A stretch of 12,500 bases of DNA from Stramonita haemastoma (Eukaryota > Mollusca > Gastropoda > Neogastropoda > Muricidae), in the NCBI GenBank assembly GCA_030674155.1, contig CM060316.1, forward strand, positions 76,492,128-76,504,627, read 5' to 3'. Under the pieces are notes generated by a model that saw only the letters and a list, made by a program, of their open reading frames with translations, made no database searches and had not been told where the DNA came from. This document shows, in pieces, positions 1 through 8,750 of this stretch; the stretch's first letter is position 1, and each line of letters starts with the position of its first letter. A program made the position numbers and the translations under genes.

Positions 1-583
1 CAAATGTGCAAAATCTGTTCATATAAAAATATTGTGTATTGTTCTGCATTGATTTATAACCAGGAAAGGATACACTCAATTACATAATAGACTCAGCAAG
101 TTTTTTCTCTTTACAAATGAAAGCTGATTATACCAGTCTTTTGTGAACTGGTGCCAGAGAGATATCTAAGATATAAATGGAGGAATGAACGGCACACAGA
201 AATACGGAATGTACTGTTTTTGCATTTAAAAATGCATTGCTGCAAAGGGTCAGCGAGTTTATGTCTAGTCCTGCTAAACCTGACATATCTGACGTAATTC
301 TACATTCCATAAGAAAATCAAGCTTTTCTTTTTCTTGGAAACCAAATTCTTCTTATGTTAAACGATCATGACACATCTTGGTCAGGTTTTGCTTCTTATT
401 CTATAAATATTCTGTTTAGAAACTATTTTCACATTATACCAGTGATGTCAGGATTTAGAACAAAAATGTTTTTCGAGTATTCAAACCCTCTGTAAATTCT
501 GCACTAAAGTTACCAACGGAATACTCACAATCAGACTGGCATGTTTAATTTATGTCATCTGCCTCTTCAGCATACACCATCTC
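1..583. other. Non-coding stretch, no recognised feature
   Basis: I see no gene, RNA or repeat here that I can support. Both strands carry frequent stops; the longest frame (minus strand, 128-310, 60 codons) has no recognisable motif. The sequence is AT-rich and unstructured. The head of the SINE copy that becomes recognisable at about 584 may extend back to about 510, but it is too diverged to call. Confidence 0.6.
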
Positions 584-692
584 ATTTTTCTCCTGGAGTT
601 AACATCAGTGCTGACTCCACTCTCCCCCAAGCGTCCTTGGGATGACACTATAGCCCTATGCACGCAAAACATCACACACACGCACACACACA

Positions 693-723
<31 letters not shown>

Positions 724-734
724 CACACCACACA

Positions 735-765
<31 letters not shown>

Positions 766-955
766 CACTAACACACACACACACACACACACACACTAAC
801 ACTAACACTAACACTAACACGTTAAACTCTGTTCCGCCTTTCCTAAGAGTAGCCCATCATGTGCGGTGGCAGCAGATGGATTTAAAAAACTGCATACACA
901 CTGGGACTGGATGTGAAAAAAGCACATGATTGTTTTTCATTATTCAAAATTAAAT
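584..955 (+). mobile_element. SINE family B, copy B1, carrying an expanded AC microsatellite
   Basis: The body begins near CCTGGAGTTAACATCAGTG and continues CTGACTCCACTC and GGGATGA, all shared with the copies at 2156, 2494-2680 (minus) and 12246. The core then runs into an (AC)n array (672-820). After the array, at 819-850, a segment like ACACGTTAAACTCTGTTCC matches the post-hairpin segment of copies B2 and B3. The 3' part (902-955) is GGGACTGGATGTGAAAAAAG followed by CACATG and an A-rich end. It matches the 3' end of the LINE at 7148-7210. The tRNA-like head is not recognisable upstream. The simplest reading is a full SINE with a microsatellite grown inside its core. A SINE fragment followed by a separate truncated LINE tail is the alternative. 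Confidence 0.65.
665..820. repeat. (AC)n microsatellite with CACTAA hexamers at its end
   Basis: An interrupted AC tract with occasional ACC and TAAC interruptions. It ends in about four CACTAA units (793-820). It lies where SINE copy B1 should have its CACAC-bearing core hairpin, so it probably grew from that sequence. Confidence 0.95.
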
Positions 956-1085
956 CTTCTAAGATATAAAACAATAAAAAATAATAAAGAATAAATAAAT
1001 GAATAAATAAATAAAATACAGAAGATAATAAATATATAATATAAAAGATAAAATAAGATAAATATAAATAATAATAAATGCATAC
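950..1085. repeat. A/AT-rich low-complexity tail region
   Basis: Runs of AATAAA, AAATA and ATAATA units directly follow the SINE B1 tail. Either this is the elongated poly-A/AT tail of that insertion or an independent AT-rich repeat. No open frame of interest. Confidence 0.7.
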
Positions 1086-1232
1086 ATACACTTTAATAAA
1101 GCTGTTTCAGTTTCTTTTGCTGTCCCATCTTTTGCAAGGTTATTGTCTGACTGTGGCTGCATTACCTCTAACCTACTGCCCTACTACAGACTATTGGTTT
1201 ATTTTGTACTCTCCGTGTGCTTGCGCCCCCAC

Positions 1233-1298
1233 GAGTATGTGTGTGTATGTGTGTGTGTGTGCGTGGGCATGTGCGCGCGAACGCGTGTGTGTGTGTAG

Positions 1299-1353
<55 letters not shown>

Positions 1354-1420
1354 GTGTGTGTGTGTGTGTGTGTGTGTTGGGGTGGGGTTGTGTTTAGGTG
1401 TAGAGGTATGTGTGTGTTGT
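1233..1420. repeat. (GT)n microsatellite, imperfect flanks
   Basis: A degenerate GT/GC tract (1233-1304) leads into a nearly pure GT core (1305-1376). A degraded GT-rich end follows, with TTGGGGTGGGG and GTATGTGTGTG. Frames read through it only as Cys/Val low-complexity, which is not coding evidence. Confidence 0.95.
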
Positions 1421-1621
1421 GTGTGAATGCATTAAAAAAAACATAATTTATATTTTAAAAAAACAACGCTTTTGTATTGATTAGCATCATGCAATGCTGC
1501 AACAACTTTTTGGTTTTGTACTTTGCTATCTCAAACGGTGTCAGAAATATAGAGAGAAATTTAAAACAAAAGTGAAACAGTATTAGGGCCCCTTTGTACT
1601 ACCATGTGACTCATACCCAAA
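1421..1621. other. Non-coding spacer
   Basis: AT-rich spacer between the GT array and the minus-strand SINE A copy. It contains A7-A8 runs near 1433 and 1457. No repeat family or coding frame recognised. Confidence 0.5.
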
Positions 1622-1880
1622 GCAAAAAATTCGGGCATTTCTCTCCGAGGAGAGCCTGTCACCACAAGAGCAGCGCCACCCATTTATTTTTTTCTGTCTG
1701 CAACTGCATTTGTTTTCTTATCAGAGTGACTTTTTCTACATAATTTTGCCAATTATTTGACGTGCGCTGATTAATTTTGTGTAACACACAGGTTCTAGGT
1801 TTATCGTCTAATCCGAAAGACTAGCCCCCAGACCACCGTGCAAAGTCTAATAGATGTGAACAATATTTTGGGCTGTAACG

Positions 1881-1891
1881 GGGTTTGAACC
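1881..1891 (-). promoter_or_regulatory. Pol III B box of SINE A1
   Basis: GGTTCAAACCC on the minus strand fits GGTTCRANNCC exactly and lies about 63 bases downstream of the A box. It is the internal promoter expected of a tRNA-derived SINE. The surrounding sequence does not fold as a clear cloverleaf, so it is not called as a tRNA gene. Confidence 0.7.
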
Positions 1892-1953
1892 ACTGCACAC
1901 ATCCACCGGACTTTTCGCTTTCTATCAAGGCATGTTACTTCTAGATCACCATT

Positions 1954-1964
1954 CAACTAGACCA
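1954..1964 (-). promoter_or_regulatory. Pol III A box of SINE A1
   Basis: TGGTCTAGTTG on the minus strand fits TRGYNNANNNG exactly. The homologous site in copy A2 also fits. Confidence 0.65.
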
Positions 1965-2064
1965 CTGATCCTCTGACATTGGGGAACTTCGGATCTCTAG
2001 CCGAGAAACAACCAAACAATGTAATGAATAATGAATACAAGCCCCACATAACAATCCAAACAGG

Positions 2065-2330
2065 GGTAAGGGGTAGTCTCGTAGATAGAAGGTTAAGCTC
2101 GAAATCTGACTCCCAAGGTGCGAGTCATAACTGACGTACCTGATTGAAGAGATGTTTTTCCCTGGAGGTAACATCAGTGCTGACTCTACTCCCTCGAGAG
2201 TCCTCCTGATGAGCTGGTAAACCGGGCTCCCATGTGTGAACGCAAGCAGAGCATCTTGCTCACACGTTTTAAACCTGTTTCCCCTATGTTCAGTCGTTTT
2301 TTGTGTGTTTTTTTAGAATAACAAAATAAG
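2065..2330 (+). mobile_element. SINE family B, copy B2
   Basis: A tRNA-like head (about 2065-2125) has a B-box-like GGTGCGAGTC at 2118-2127 and then GTACCTGA. The family body follows: TTTTCCCTGGAGGTAACATC, AGTGCTGACTC, then GATGAG, GGTAAACCGGGCTCCC and a well-formed hairpin (2234-2265). The next segment, ACACGTTTTAAACCTGTTTC, matches copies B1 and B3. The right edge dissolves into a T-rich segment (2298-2320). The LINE-like tail seen in B1 and B3 is missing or too diverged. It sits tail-to-tail with B3. Confidence 0.75.
2234..2265 (+). other. Hairpin in the SINE B2 core
   Basis: GTGTGA (2234-2239) pairs with TCACAC (2260-2265), and GCAAG (2242-2246) with CTTGC (2255-2259). A two-base bulge separates the helices and the loop is eight bases. 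The equivalent position in SINE A also forms a stem. No functional site is known to me. Confidence 0.7.
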
Positions 2331-2340
2331 CTGTGGTGTT

Positions 2341-2680
2341 TTTATTTTATTTTATTGTACATCCAGTTCCCTTGTGAATGAAGATTTGTAAACGTTTTCA
2401 TCCGTTCACTCTAGCGCAAAAGGCATTTTCTTCTGAAAGTGGAAATGGTTTTAACGTGTTTGCAAGATGTTTTACTAGGGTCAGATATATAAACTCGATT
2501 TACAATCTCATCCATGAACTTGGGGAAGGGGAAGGGAAGGGTCAGCATTAATGTTATCTCCAATGGAAAAGTCACCTTGAACGAGGTGTCTCGGAGGTAC
2601 GGTGTTTCGAACTTGGGCTTGAACCCAGGTTGTCAGAGTGCAGCTCAACGCAACCTTTAACACTCAGGTTATCTTATCCA
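2341..2680 (-). mobile_element. SINE family B, copy B3, near full length
   Basis: Minus strand, 5' to 3'. A tRNA-like head carries a good B box GGTTCAAGCCC (2615-2625), then GTACCTCC. The family body follows: TTTTCCATTGGAGATAACAT, TAATGCTGACCC, GGATGAGATTGTAAATCGAG. A post-hairpin segment CATCTTGCAAACACGTTAAA is next. The 3' tail is GGGAACTGGATGTACAATAA with (AAAAT)n to 2341. The tail prefix GGGAACTGGATGTA is identical to the start of the LINE-1 3' end at 7149-7162. At ~340 bp this is the most complete family member in the window and defines head, body, core and tail. Confidence 0.8.
2615..2625 (-). promoter_or_regulatory. Pol III B box of SINE B3
   Basis: GGTTCAAGCCC on the minus strand matches the pol III B-box consensus. 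A convincing A box is not visible in the decayed head (about 2640-2680). Confidence 0.65.
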
Positions 2681-2747
2681 TTTTGGAAGTGCAAGCCATG
2701 TGTGCCATTGGGATCAGATGACAAAATTTACAAAAGTGAGTGCATGC

Positions 2748-2930
<183 letters not shown>

Positions 2931-3048
2931 AAAAACATATCGAAATAGTTTAACAACAACAATGTAGCCCATGGCAATTGGACTGTCATCAATGAATGAC
3001 ACAGTTTATTGCATGGACCAGCATGCCATTGAATTTGTCACTTTTCAT

Positions 3049-3217
<169 letters not shown>

Positions 3218-3266
3218 AATTTGATTTTATTGTTCAGACTCTGGATGTCCATAAACAACCATTTGT

Positions 3267-4368
<1,102 letters not shown>

Positions 4369-4369
4369 A

Positions 4370-4750
4370 AAAAAAGAAATATTTTCAAGACCTACTATCT
4401 TCCAAACAAAATTCAAAGACTGTATGGCGAGCAAGAAATCAAATAACAAACAATCAATCAACTCCTAAATCAAATGTAATCAAAGACATCTCCGCTGAAA
4501 AGCTTAACAACCACTTCATCAATGTTTCTCCCAACCTAATTAGCAATGATAACTCAGAGTCCAATGATCTTAATGAATTAAAACAATACTGCCAAGAAAA
4601 GCATATTCCTTCAAAACTTCACATACCTTTCATGTCTGTCTCAGAGGTCTACAACTATCTGACTCACCTCAAACAATCAAGAACACGTGGTCTTGATGGA
4701 ATAGACAGCAGTATATTAAAGTTATCAGCTCCAGTTATCACAGACACCCT

Positions 4751-4848
<98 letters not shown>

Positions 4849-5546
4849 ATAACCTCTGCCTTGATAAGAACTATTTCCCTAATGCCTTCAAATGTTCTAA
4901 AGTAATCCCCATCTACAAGTCTGGCAATACTTCTGATCCTTCAAACTATAGGCCCATCTCCATTATACTGATCCTTTCAAAACCCCTGGAAAAACATATG
5001 AATAAACACTTAGTCCGTCATGCAGAAATCAACAACTTACTTCATCCTAATCAGTCTGGATTTAGAATAAAGCATTCGTGTCATACAGCACTAACCAGTC
5101 TTGTAGATAATTGGCTATCAAACATCAATGACAATAAATTTTGTGGAGTATTATTTGTTGATTTCAAAAAAGCATTTGATACAATTGACCACAAACTTCT
5201 CCATAAAAAACTAAACCTGTATAACATTTCTACAAAAACCCTAGGACTACTCAATTCATATCTTACAAATAGGCACCAGTGTGTCTCAATAGCTACATCA
5301 ACATCCAAACTAAAGCCCATTCATTATGGAGTACCACAGGGATCCATATTGGGGCCTATTCTCTTTTCATTATACATAAATGACCTTCCTCTACATATCA
5401 ATTCCAAATGTGAACTATTTGCTGATGACACAACCATACATACGAGCCATAATGACATTGACTATCTCACAACTTTATTACAAAAAAGCGCTGACGACCT
5501 TGTCAAATGGACTGAACTGAACCACATGACTATCCATCCCAAAAAA
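4370..5546 (+). pseudogene. LINE-1 ORF2 central part: reverse transcriptase
   Basis: The frame is open from about 4368 through 5618, but homology leaves it at the A6 run 5541-5546. It starts with the EN-RT linker, then RT fingers (SRTRGLDGIDSSIL, 4679-4720, and SNYRPISI near 4943). Motif A is FVDFKKAFDTIDH with the catalytic Asp at 5160-5162. Motif B is GVPQGSILGP from 5328. Motif C is FADD from 5418 with both catalytic Asp residues present. The C box is FADD rather than the common YADD, a variant seen in LINEs. A TA array of 96 bases (32 codons) is inserted in frame between TLT and NLCLDK. Codon use is A/T-rich. The enzyme would act in the nucleus on its own transcript at nicked target DNA. 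Confidence 0.9.
4754..4851. repeat. (TA)n microsatellite inside the RT coding region
   Basis: About 97 bases of TA with one TT interruption near 4837. It encodes Tyr-Ile repeats in the RT frame. The RT reading frame is identical on both sides. The ancestral text was probably a short TATATA encoding two or three residues. Confidence 0.97.
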
Positions 5547-6232
5547 CAAAATGCATGCTTATCACAACCAGACAAAAGCGACAAAATTTACCACATAAAC
5601 TATTTCCAATTCACATAAAAAAGGAAGCAATCGAACAGACCCCTCACCACAAAGTTCTAGGAGTGACAATTGATGAAAATCTCAGCTGGTTCTACCACAT
5701 ATATCACCTATGCAAATACTTGTCCAAAAAAGTCTACCAGTTGATTAAAATTAAACACTTTCTCGATTTTCATTCAAGGAAACTGTTTTTTCAAGCTTAT
5801 ATACAATCCTCAATAGACTATGCTGCAACCCTGTGGGACTCTGCCAGTGCAAATATCATGAAACCATTACTAAGTCTGTATAAACGTGGTCTCAAACTGG
5901 TCCTTCTGAAGAAAACAACCTTGCTAGAAGGGGATTATACTCAGTTAAGTATCCTTCCCCTACACCAAAGACTAAAATATAACAAAGGCATCATGATGTT
6001 TAAGATACTGACAGGAAATGTCCCCACATCCTTAAAAGACAAATTCCCAGTGAATCATTCCAGAAATACGGTAAAGCCAAGTGTCCCAATCCCAAGAATA
6101 GACTTGTTCAAAACTAGCTTACTATACTCAGGCCCTACGCTATGGAACTCCCTCCCTGACTCAATTAAACAGTATCAATCATTAACAACCTTAAACAATC
6201 ACCTTCTTATCTACTTGATGAATCAAAAATAA
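5547..6232 (+). pseudogene. LINE-1 ORF2 C-terminal part
   Basis: This continues RT homology in a second frame after a one-base loss in the A6 run at 5541-5546. It opens with the segment KCMLITTRQKRQ that follows motif C and its HPKK stretch in this family. Next are the thumb-like HKVLGVTIDENLSW, a region with SIDYAATLWDS, and the terminal motif SGPTLWNSLPDSI. That motif is typical of the end of L2/CR1-type ORF2 proteins. Translation would end at TAA 6230-6232. No internal stop is present, so apart from the upstream frameshift this segment is intact. Its role in the protein is probably RNA binding and target-primed synthesis, by family knowledge only. Confidence 0.85.
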
Positions 6233-6300
6233 CAAACCACACTTCTCCCCTCTCAAACTATCTGCCCTCTCCCTCCTCACTTCTCTCAGATTATGATGAT

Positions 6301-6320
6301 CTTATGACTATAATCATAAG
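6301..6320 (+). other. Short perfect inverted repeat in LINE-1 3' UTR
   Basis: CTTATGA (6301-6307) and TCATAAG (6314-6320) are perfect complements with a six-base loop, ten bases before the GT array. It may be chance. Confidence 0.5.
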
Positions 6321-6328
6321 ACTAAGTG

Positions 6329-6330
<2 letters not shown>

Positions 6331-6417
<87 letters not shown>
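6331..6417. repeat. (GT)n microsatellite in LINE-1 3' UTR
   Basis: About 87 bases of pure GT about 100 bases downstream of the ORF2 stop codon. Confidence 0.98.
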
Positions 6418-6419
<2 letters not shown>

Positions 6420-6439
6420 TGTGAGTTGGGGGTGTTTTG

Positions 6440-6721
6440 TTCAAAAACTGTGCTTTATGGGACTTATTTTGATAATAGATGGTGGGATTGATGTTTTCAG
6501 TCATTTAACCTCATCATATTCTCATGTTTGCTCTTTAATCATTGCGCCTTTTTTTGTTGCTTTGATTGGTTTTTGTTTGTTTTTCTGTACTCAAATCAAA
6601 TTCTTTATTGATTCTTACTTCATATTTTCGTTTCTGAATGAGTGCCTTTTTATAACATTACCTTAATATTGTATCTCTGTCTTATTTCTTACCTGTTGTT
6701 GTTGCTCTTTCTCACCCTTTA
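6440..6721 (+). repeat. LINE-1 3' UTR tandem duplication, unit 1
   Basis: The unit runs from TTTATGGGACTTATTTTGAT through GTTTTCAGTCATTTAACCTC, TTTCGTTTCTGAATGAGTGC and ATTGTATCTCTGTCTTATTT. The same order recurs in unit 2 with few substitutions. The period is about 282 bases. Confidence 0.9.
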
Positions 6722-7050
6722 TCAAAATCTTATGTTTTATGGGATATATTTTGATGATAGATGGTGGTGGATTGATGTTTTCAGTCATCTAACCTCATCA
6801 TATTCTCATGTTTGATATATAATCATTGCGCCTTTTTTTGTTTTGTTTTTTGTTTGTTTGTTTTTGTTTTGGTTTGTTGTTGTTGTTGTTGTTGTTTTTG
6901 TTTTTGTTTCTTTGTTTGTTTGTTTGCTTGTTTATTATTCAAATCAAAATCATCATTGATTCTTACTTTTTATTTTCGTTTCTGAATGAGTGCCTTTTTT
7001 ATAACATTACCTTAATATTGTATCTCTGTCTTATTTCTTACCTGTTGTTT
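6722..7050 (+). repeat. LINE-1 3' UTR tandem duplication, unit 2
   Basis: This is a second copy of the preceding unit, close in sequence outside one place. There, an expanded T/G tract (6838-6933, TTTG and TTG units) replaces the shorter T-rich segment of unit 1 and makes this copy longer. Confidence 0.9.
6838..6933. repeat. (TTTG)n / (TTG)n simple repeat
   Basis: T/G-only tract with TTTG and GTT units inside duplicated unit 2. The homologous place in unit 1 (6550-6585) has only a short version. Confidence 0.9.
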
Positions 7051-7147
7051 GATACTTGGTATGGTTTGCTCTTGGTGATTGGATCATTATAATTGTTCTT
7101 GTTTTAGTTGAGGTTGTCTTTTTATCTTGATGTTATCCCTGAAAGGG

Positions 7148-7236
7148 GCGGGAACTGGATGTAAAAAAGCACATGAGTGCTTATCTATTATCCTCGAATA
7201 AAAGAATTTTGCCTTGCCTTGCCTTGCCTTGCCTTG
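7148..7236 (+). other. LINE-1 3' end: stem-loop, AATAAA and (CCTTG)n tail
   Basis: GGAACTGGATGTAAAAAAGC leads into a six-pair stem AAGCAC (7167-7172) / GTGCTT (7177-7182) with loop ATGA. AATAAA follows at 7197-7202, and about five CCTTG units end at 7236. In L2-clade LINEs such a 3' stem-loop plus short tandem repeat is where RT binds and primes. That is known of the family; its use here is inferred. The same sequence is found at SINE tails 902-955 and 2341-2370, and at 2748-2811. Confidence 0.75.
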
Positions 7237-7289
7237 TCTCTCTCAGAATATGATTATATAAAGGTCATTTGTCCAATACATTGAGAAGG

Positions 7290-7447
7290 ACCCACTCCAC
7301 AGTCTTTCATGCATTGGCAGATGCCACTTACATTATGCAGTCATTTTCGTGTTTGTTTTATGTTGCTTCTGTTTTGTTTTGCTATACTTTGTTTGACCCC
7401 ATTCTAGGGGCTGGAGGCCTGAAGAATAAACATTGTTCATTGTTCAT
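7290..7447 (+). mobile_element. Retroposon 3' end of another family
   Basis: GACCCCATTCTAGGGGCTGG, AGGCCTGAAGAATAAAC and two units of ATTGTTC (7432-7445) look like a LINE 3' terminus with a polyadenylation hexamer (7425-7430) and a short tandem repeat tail. The 5' boundary is a guess. The upstream T-rich text (7340-7390) resembles a LINE 3' UTR. The tail differs from LINE-1's. Confidence 0.5.
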
Positions 7448-7448
7448 A

Positions 7449-7890
7449 GTTCTCTCTCTGTCTCTGTGTCTCTGTGTCCCTCTCTCTGGGATGAGTTGAT
7501 ATCACTGGAGAGATAGACGCCTTTTTTACCTGTGTGGTCCTGGATGTAGTTAATTATTGGTAATTAGTGCATTAATTAAGACAGCTTTCAAGTTTAATGT
7601 ATACAGTGACCTTCCTAAAAAGTGTGCAGATCACAGTGGTGTAAATGTCATGAGGAAAGCAATCATGCATGTTAGCAACTTGTGTTTTTCTGTGACCTGT
7701 AGACTATATCTGGCCATTTACTTCAGCTTCATGACCAAGCATGTGCAGTTCGTGATGAGAATGCAGATGAGAATCCTGATTGCATCGAATAGACTGGATG
7801 TACTGCTGTTTGTGTTTGTAGCTTCGTACTTCTTGTGCTGTCGTGACTGGAAGTAAACCCTGGATCAATGGACAGTAACTCCACCAACAG
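7449..7890. other. Non-coding stretch, possibly LINE-2 5' region
   Basis: A pyrimidine-rich CTCTGT/CTCTCT tract (7449-7488) is followed by unrecognised sequence up to the start of the ORF1 remnant. The plus frame 7557-7856 is open for 99 codons but shows no motif I know. It could be 5' UTR of LINE-2. Confidence 0.4.
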
Positions 7891-7897
7891 CAGCAGA

Positions 7898-8750
7898 ATG
7901 AAGAAGAAGAAGACAGGGTAGAAGCAGAAAGCAATGAGGTGTAGTGAAACTTCATTTTCTTCCCTGTCCTCTTCTGTGCTAAGTCTTGATGCTTCATCTA
8001 TCGGTAAGGCAAGTTGTAGAAACAATGCAAAAGCAAAATGTACTGATGCAAACGCAAAGTAGAACAATGTAAAAGCAAAGTGAACATATTGAATCTCTTT
8101 CAAAAAACACATCATGCATGCAGTCAGATATCAGTACTACCAAATCAGATATTGGGCATAAAAATGATGTGTGATAATTATTGGCAAACTTTGTGACATG
8201 TTAGAGGAAGAAAACAAAAGTTTGTCATCATCAGTGAATGACACGAAAGAGGATCTCTGTGAATATCACATGCACGTAGACAGAATGAAGACCAATTATC
8301 AGCAACTATACAGAAATGGATAAAATGAAAACATAAATTGACAGCTTAAAGGAGCATTGTAACACTCTAGAAAAATTTTCATCAAGGGACAAGTTCCGCT
8401 TTCACAGGATGCCTCAGACTGAAACGTTTGAGAGTTATGATACCTATGCCAAGTTAGTTGCTGACAACTTAAACAGTGTGAATGCACCAAATAAGTGGTG
8501 TTAAGATGATTTTTCCAGAGCACACAAAGTAGAAGAGAGTCGAGATTGTCACCCTAAACCAATGATAGTGAAATTCAGTCATCAGAGTGATAAAATGTAT
8601 GTGCTTACTCACAAGAACTATTGATAACATTTGGAAGAAAAGGGAGTCAGGGTGGCCGGCTAATGACCCGACTGAAAAGAAGCCAGTATTGGTGCAGAAG
8701 CAAGGAGCGAAGAGAAGGTGGCTTTTTGCAAGCTGACGTTTGGCCCAGAA
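7898..8750 (+). pseudogene. LINE-2 ORF1 remnant (coiled coil plus RNA-binding region)
   Basis: Non-LTR ORF1 proteins coat the element's RNA as coiled-coil trimers with an RRM-like and C-terminal domain. From ATG 7898 the frame reads Met-Lys4-Thr-Gly-stop. A Ser-rich part (SLSSSVLSLDASSIGK) and a Lys-rich part follow. A heptad-like region follows from about 8198 (MLEEENKSL, then LCEYHMHVDRM, then IDSLKEHCNTLE in the third frame). After that come DKFRFHRMPQT (8388), a Tyr/Leu-rich stretch, DDFSRAHKVEESRD and PKPMIVKF (to about 8580). RAH plus PKPMIVKF strongly resembles the ORF1p region of L1-like and related elements. A last recognisable stretch (EEKGVRVAG, EAR, KLTFGPED) runs to about 8750. 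There are at least five stops and two or more frame changes, so it is dead. The assignment is by motif impression. Confidence 0.65.
8020..8083 (+). repeat. Three imperfect ~21-base direct repeats
   Basis: AATGCAAAAGCAAAATGTAC, then ATGCAAACGCAAAGTAGAAC, then ATGTAAAAGCAAAGTGAAC in tandem. They lie in the Lys/Ala-rich N-terminal part of the ORF1 remnant and may be an internal protein repeat. Confidence 0.6.

Larger units (their letters stand above)
1622..1970 (-). mobile_element. SINE family A, copy A1 (tRNA-derived)
   Basis: Read on the minus strand, a tRNA-like head starts at GATCAGTGGTCTAG. It has an A-box-like TGGTCTAGTTG (1954-1964) and a B box GGTTCAAACCC (1881-1891), both fitting pol III consensus. 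The core follows: GTCTGGGGGCTAGTCTTTCG, then a segment like GATTAGACGATAAACC, a hairpin (1762-1789) and AAAATTATGTAGAAAAAG. A 3' part with CTCTCCTCGGAGAG ends near 1622. It aligns across its whole length with the plus-strand copy at 11386-11800, so this is a dispersed family. The central part resembles conserved metazoan SINE core domains (Nin-DC or Meta type), which I cannot settle here. It lacks the (AAAAT)n tail of the other copy and is old. Confidence 0.85.

Noticed and set aside
793..820. Telomere-like repeat
   Set aside because: CACTAA units are not the TTAGGG or TTAGG type and are a short variant end of an AC array.
1881..1891. tRNA gene
   Set aside because: Good A and B boxes occur in SINE heads here, but no cloverleaf with acceptor stem is seen and the sequence continues into SINE cores.
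5081..5320. Minus-strand open frame of 79 codons
   Set aside because: Antisense shadow of the RT domain.
8020..8083. CRISPR-like array
   Set aside because: Units are adjacent without spacers, imperfect, and in an animal genome context.
7704..8115. Minus-strand frames including an HFAFTLFYFAF repeat
   Set aside because: The plus strand carries an ORF1-like remnant across most of this place, and the repeat is the antisense of the 8020-8083 direct repeats.
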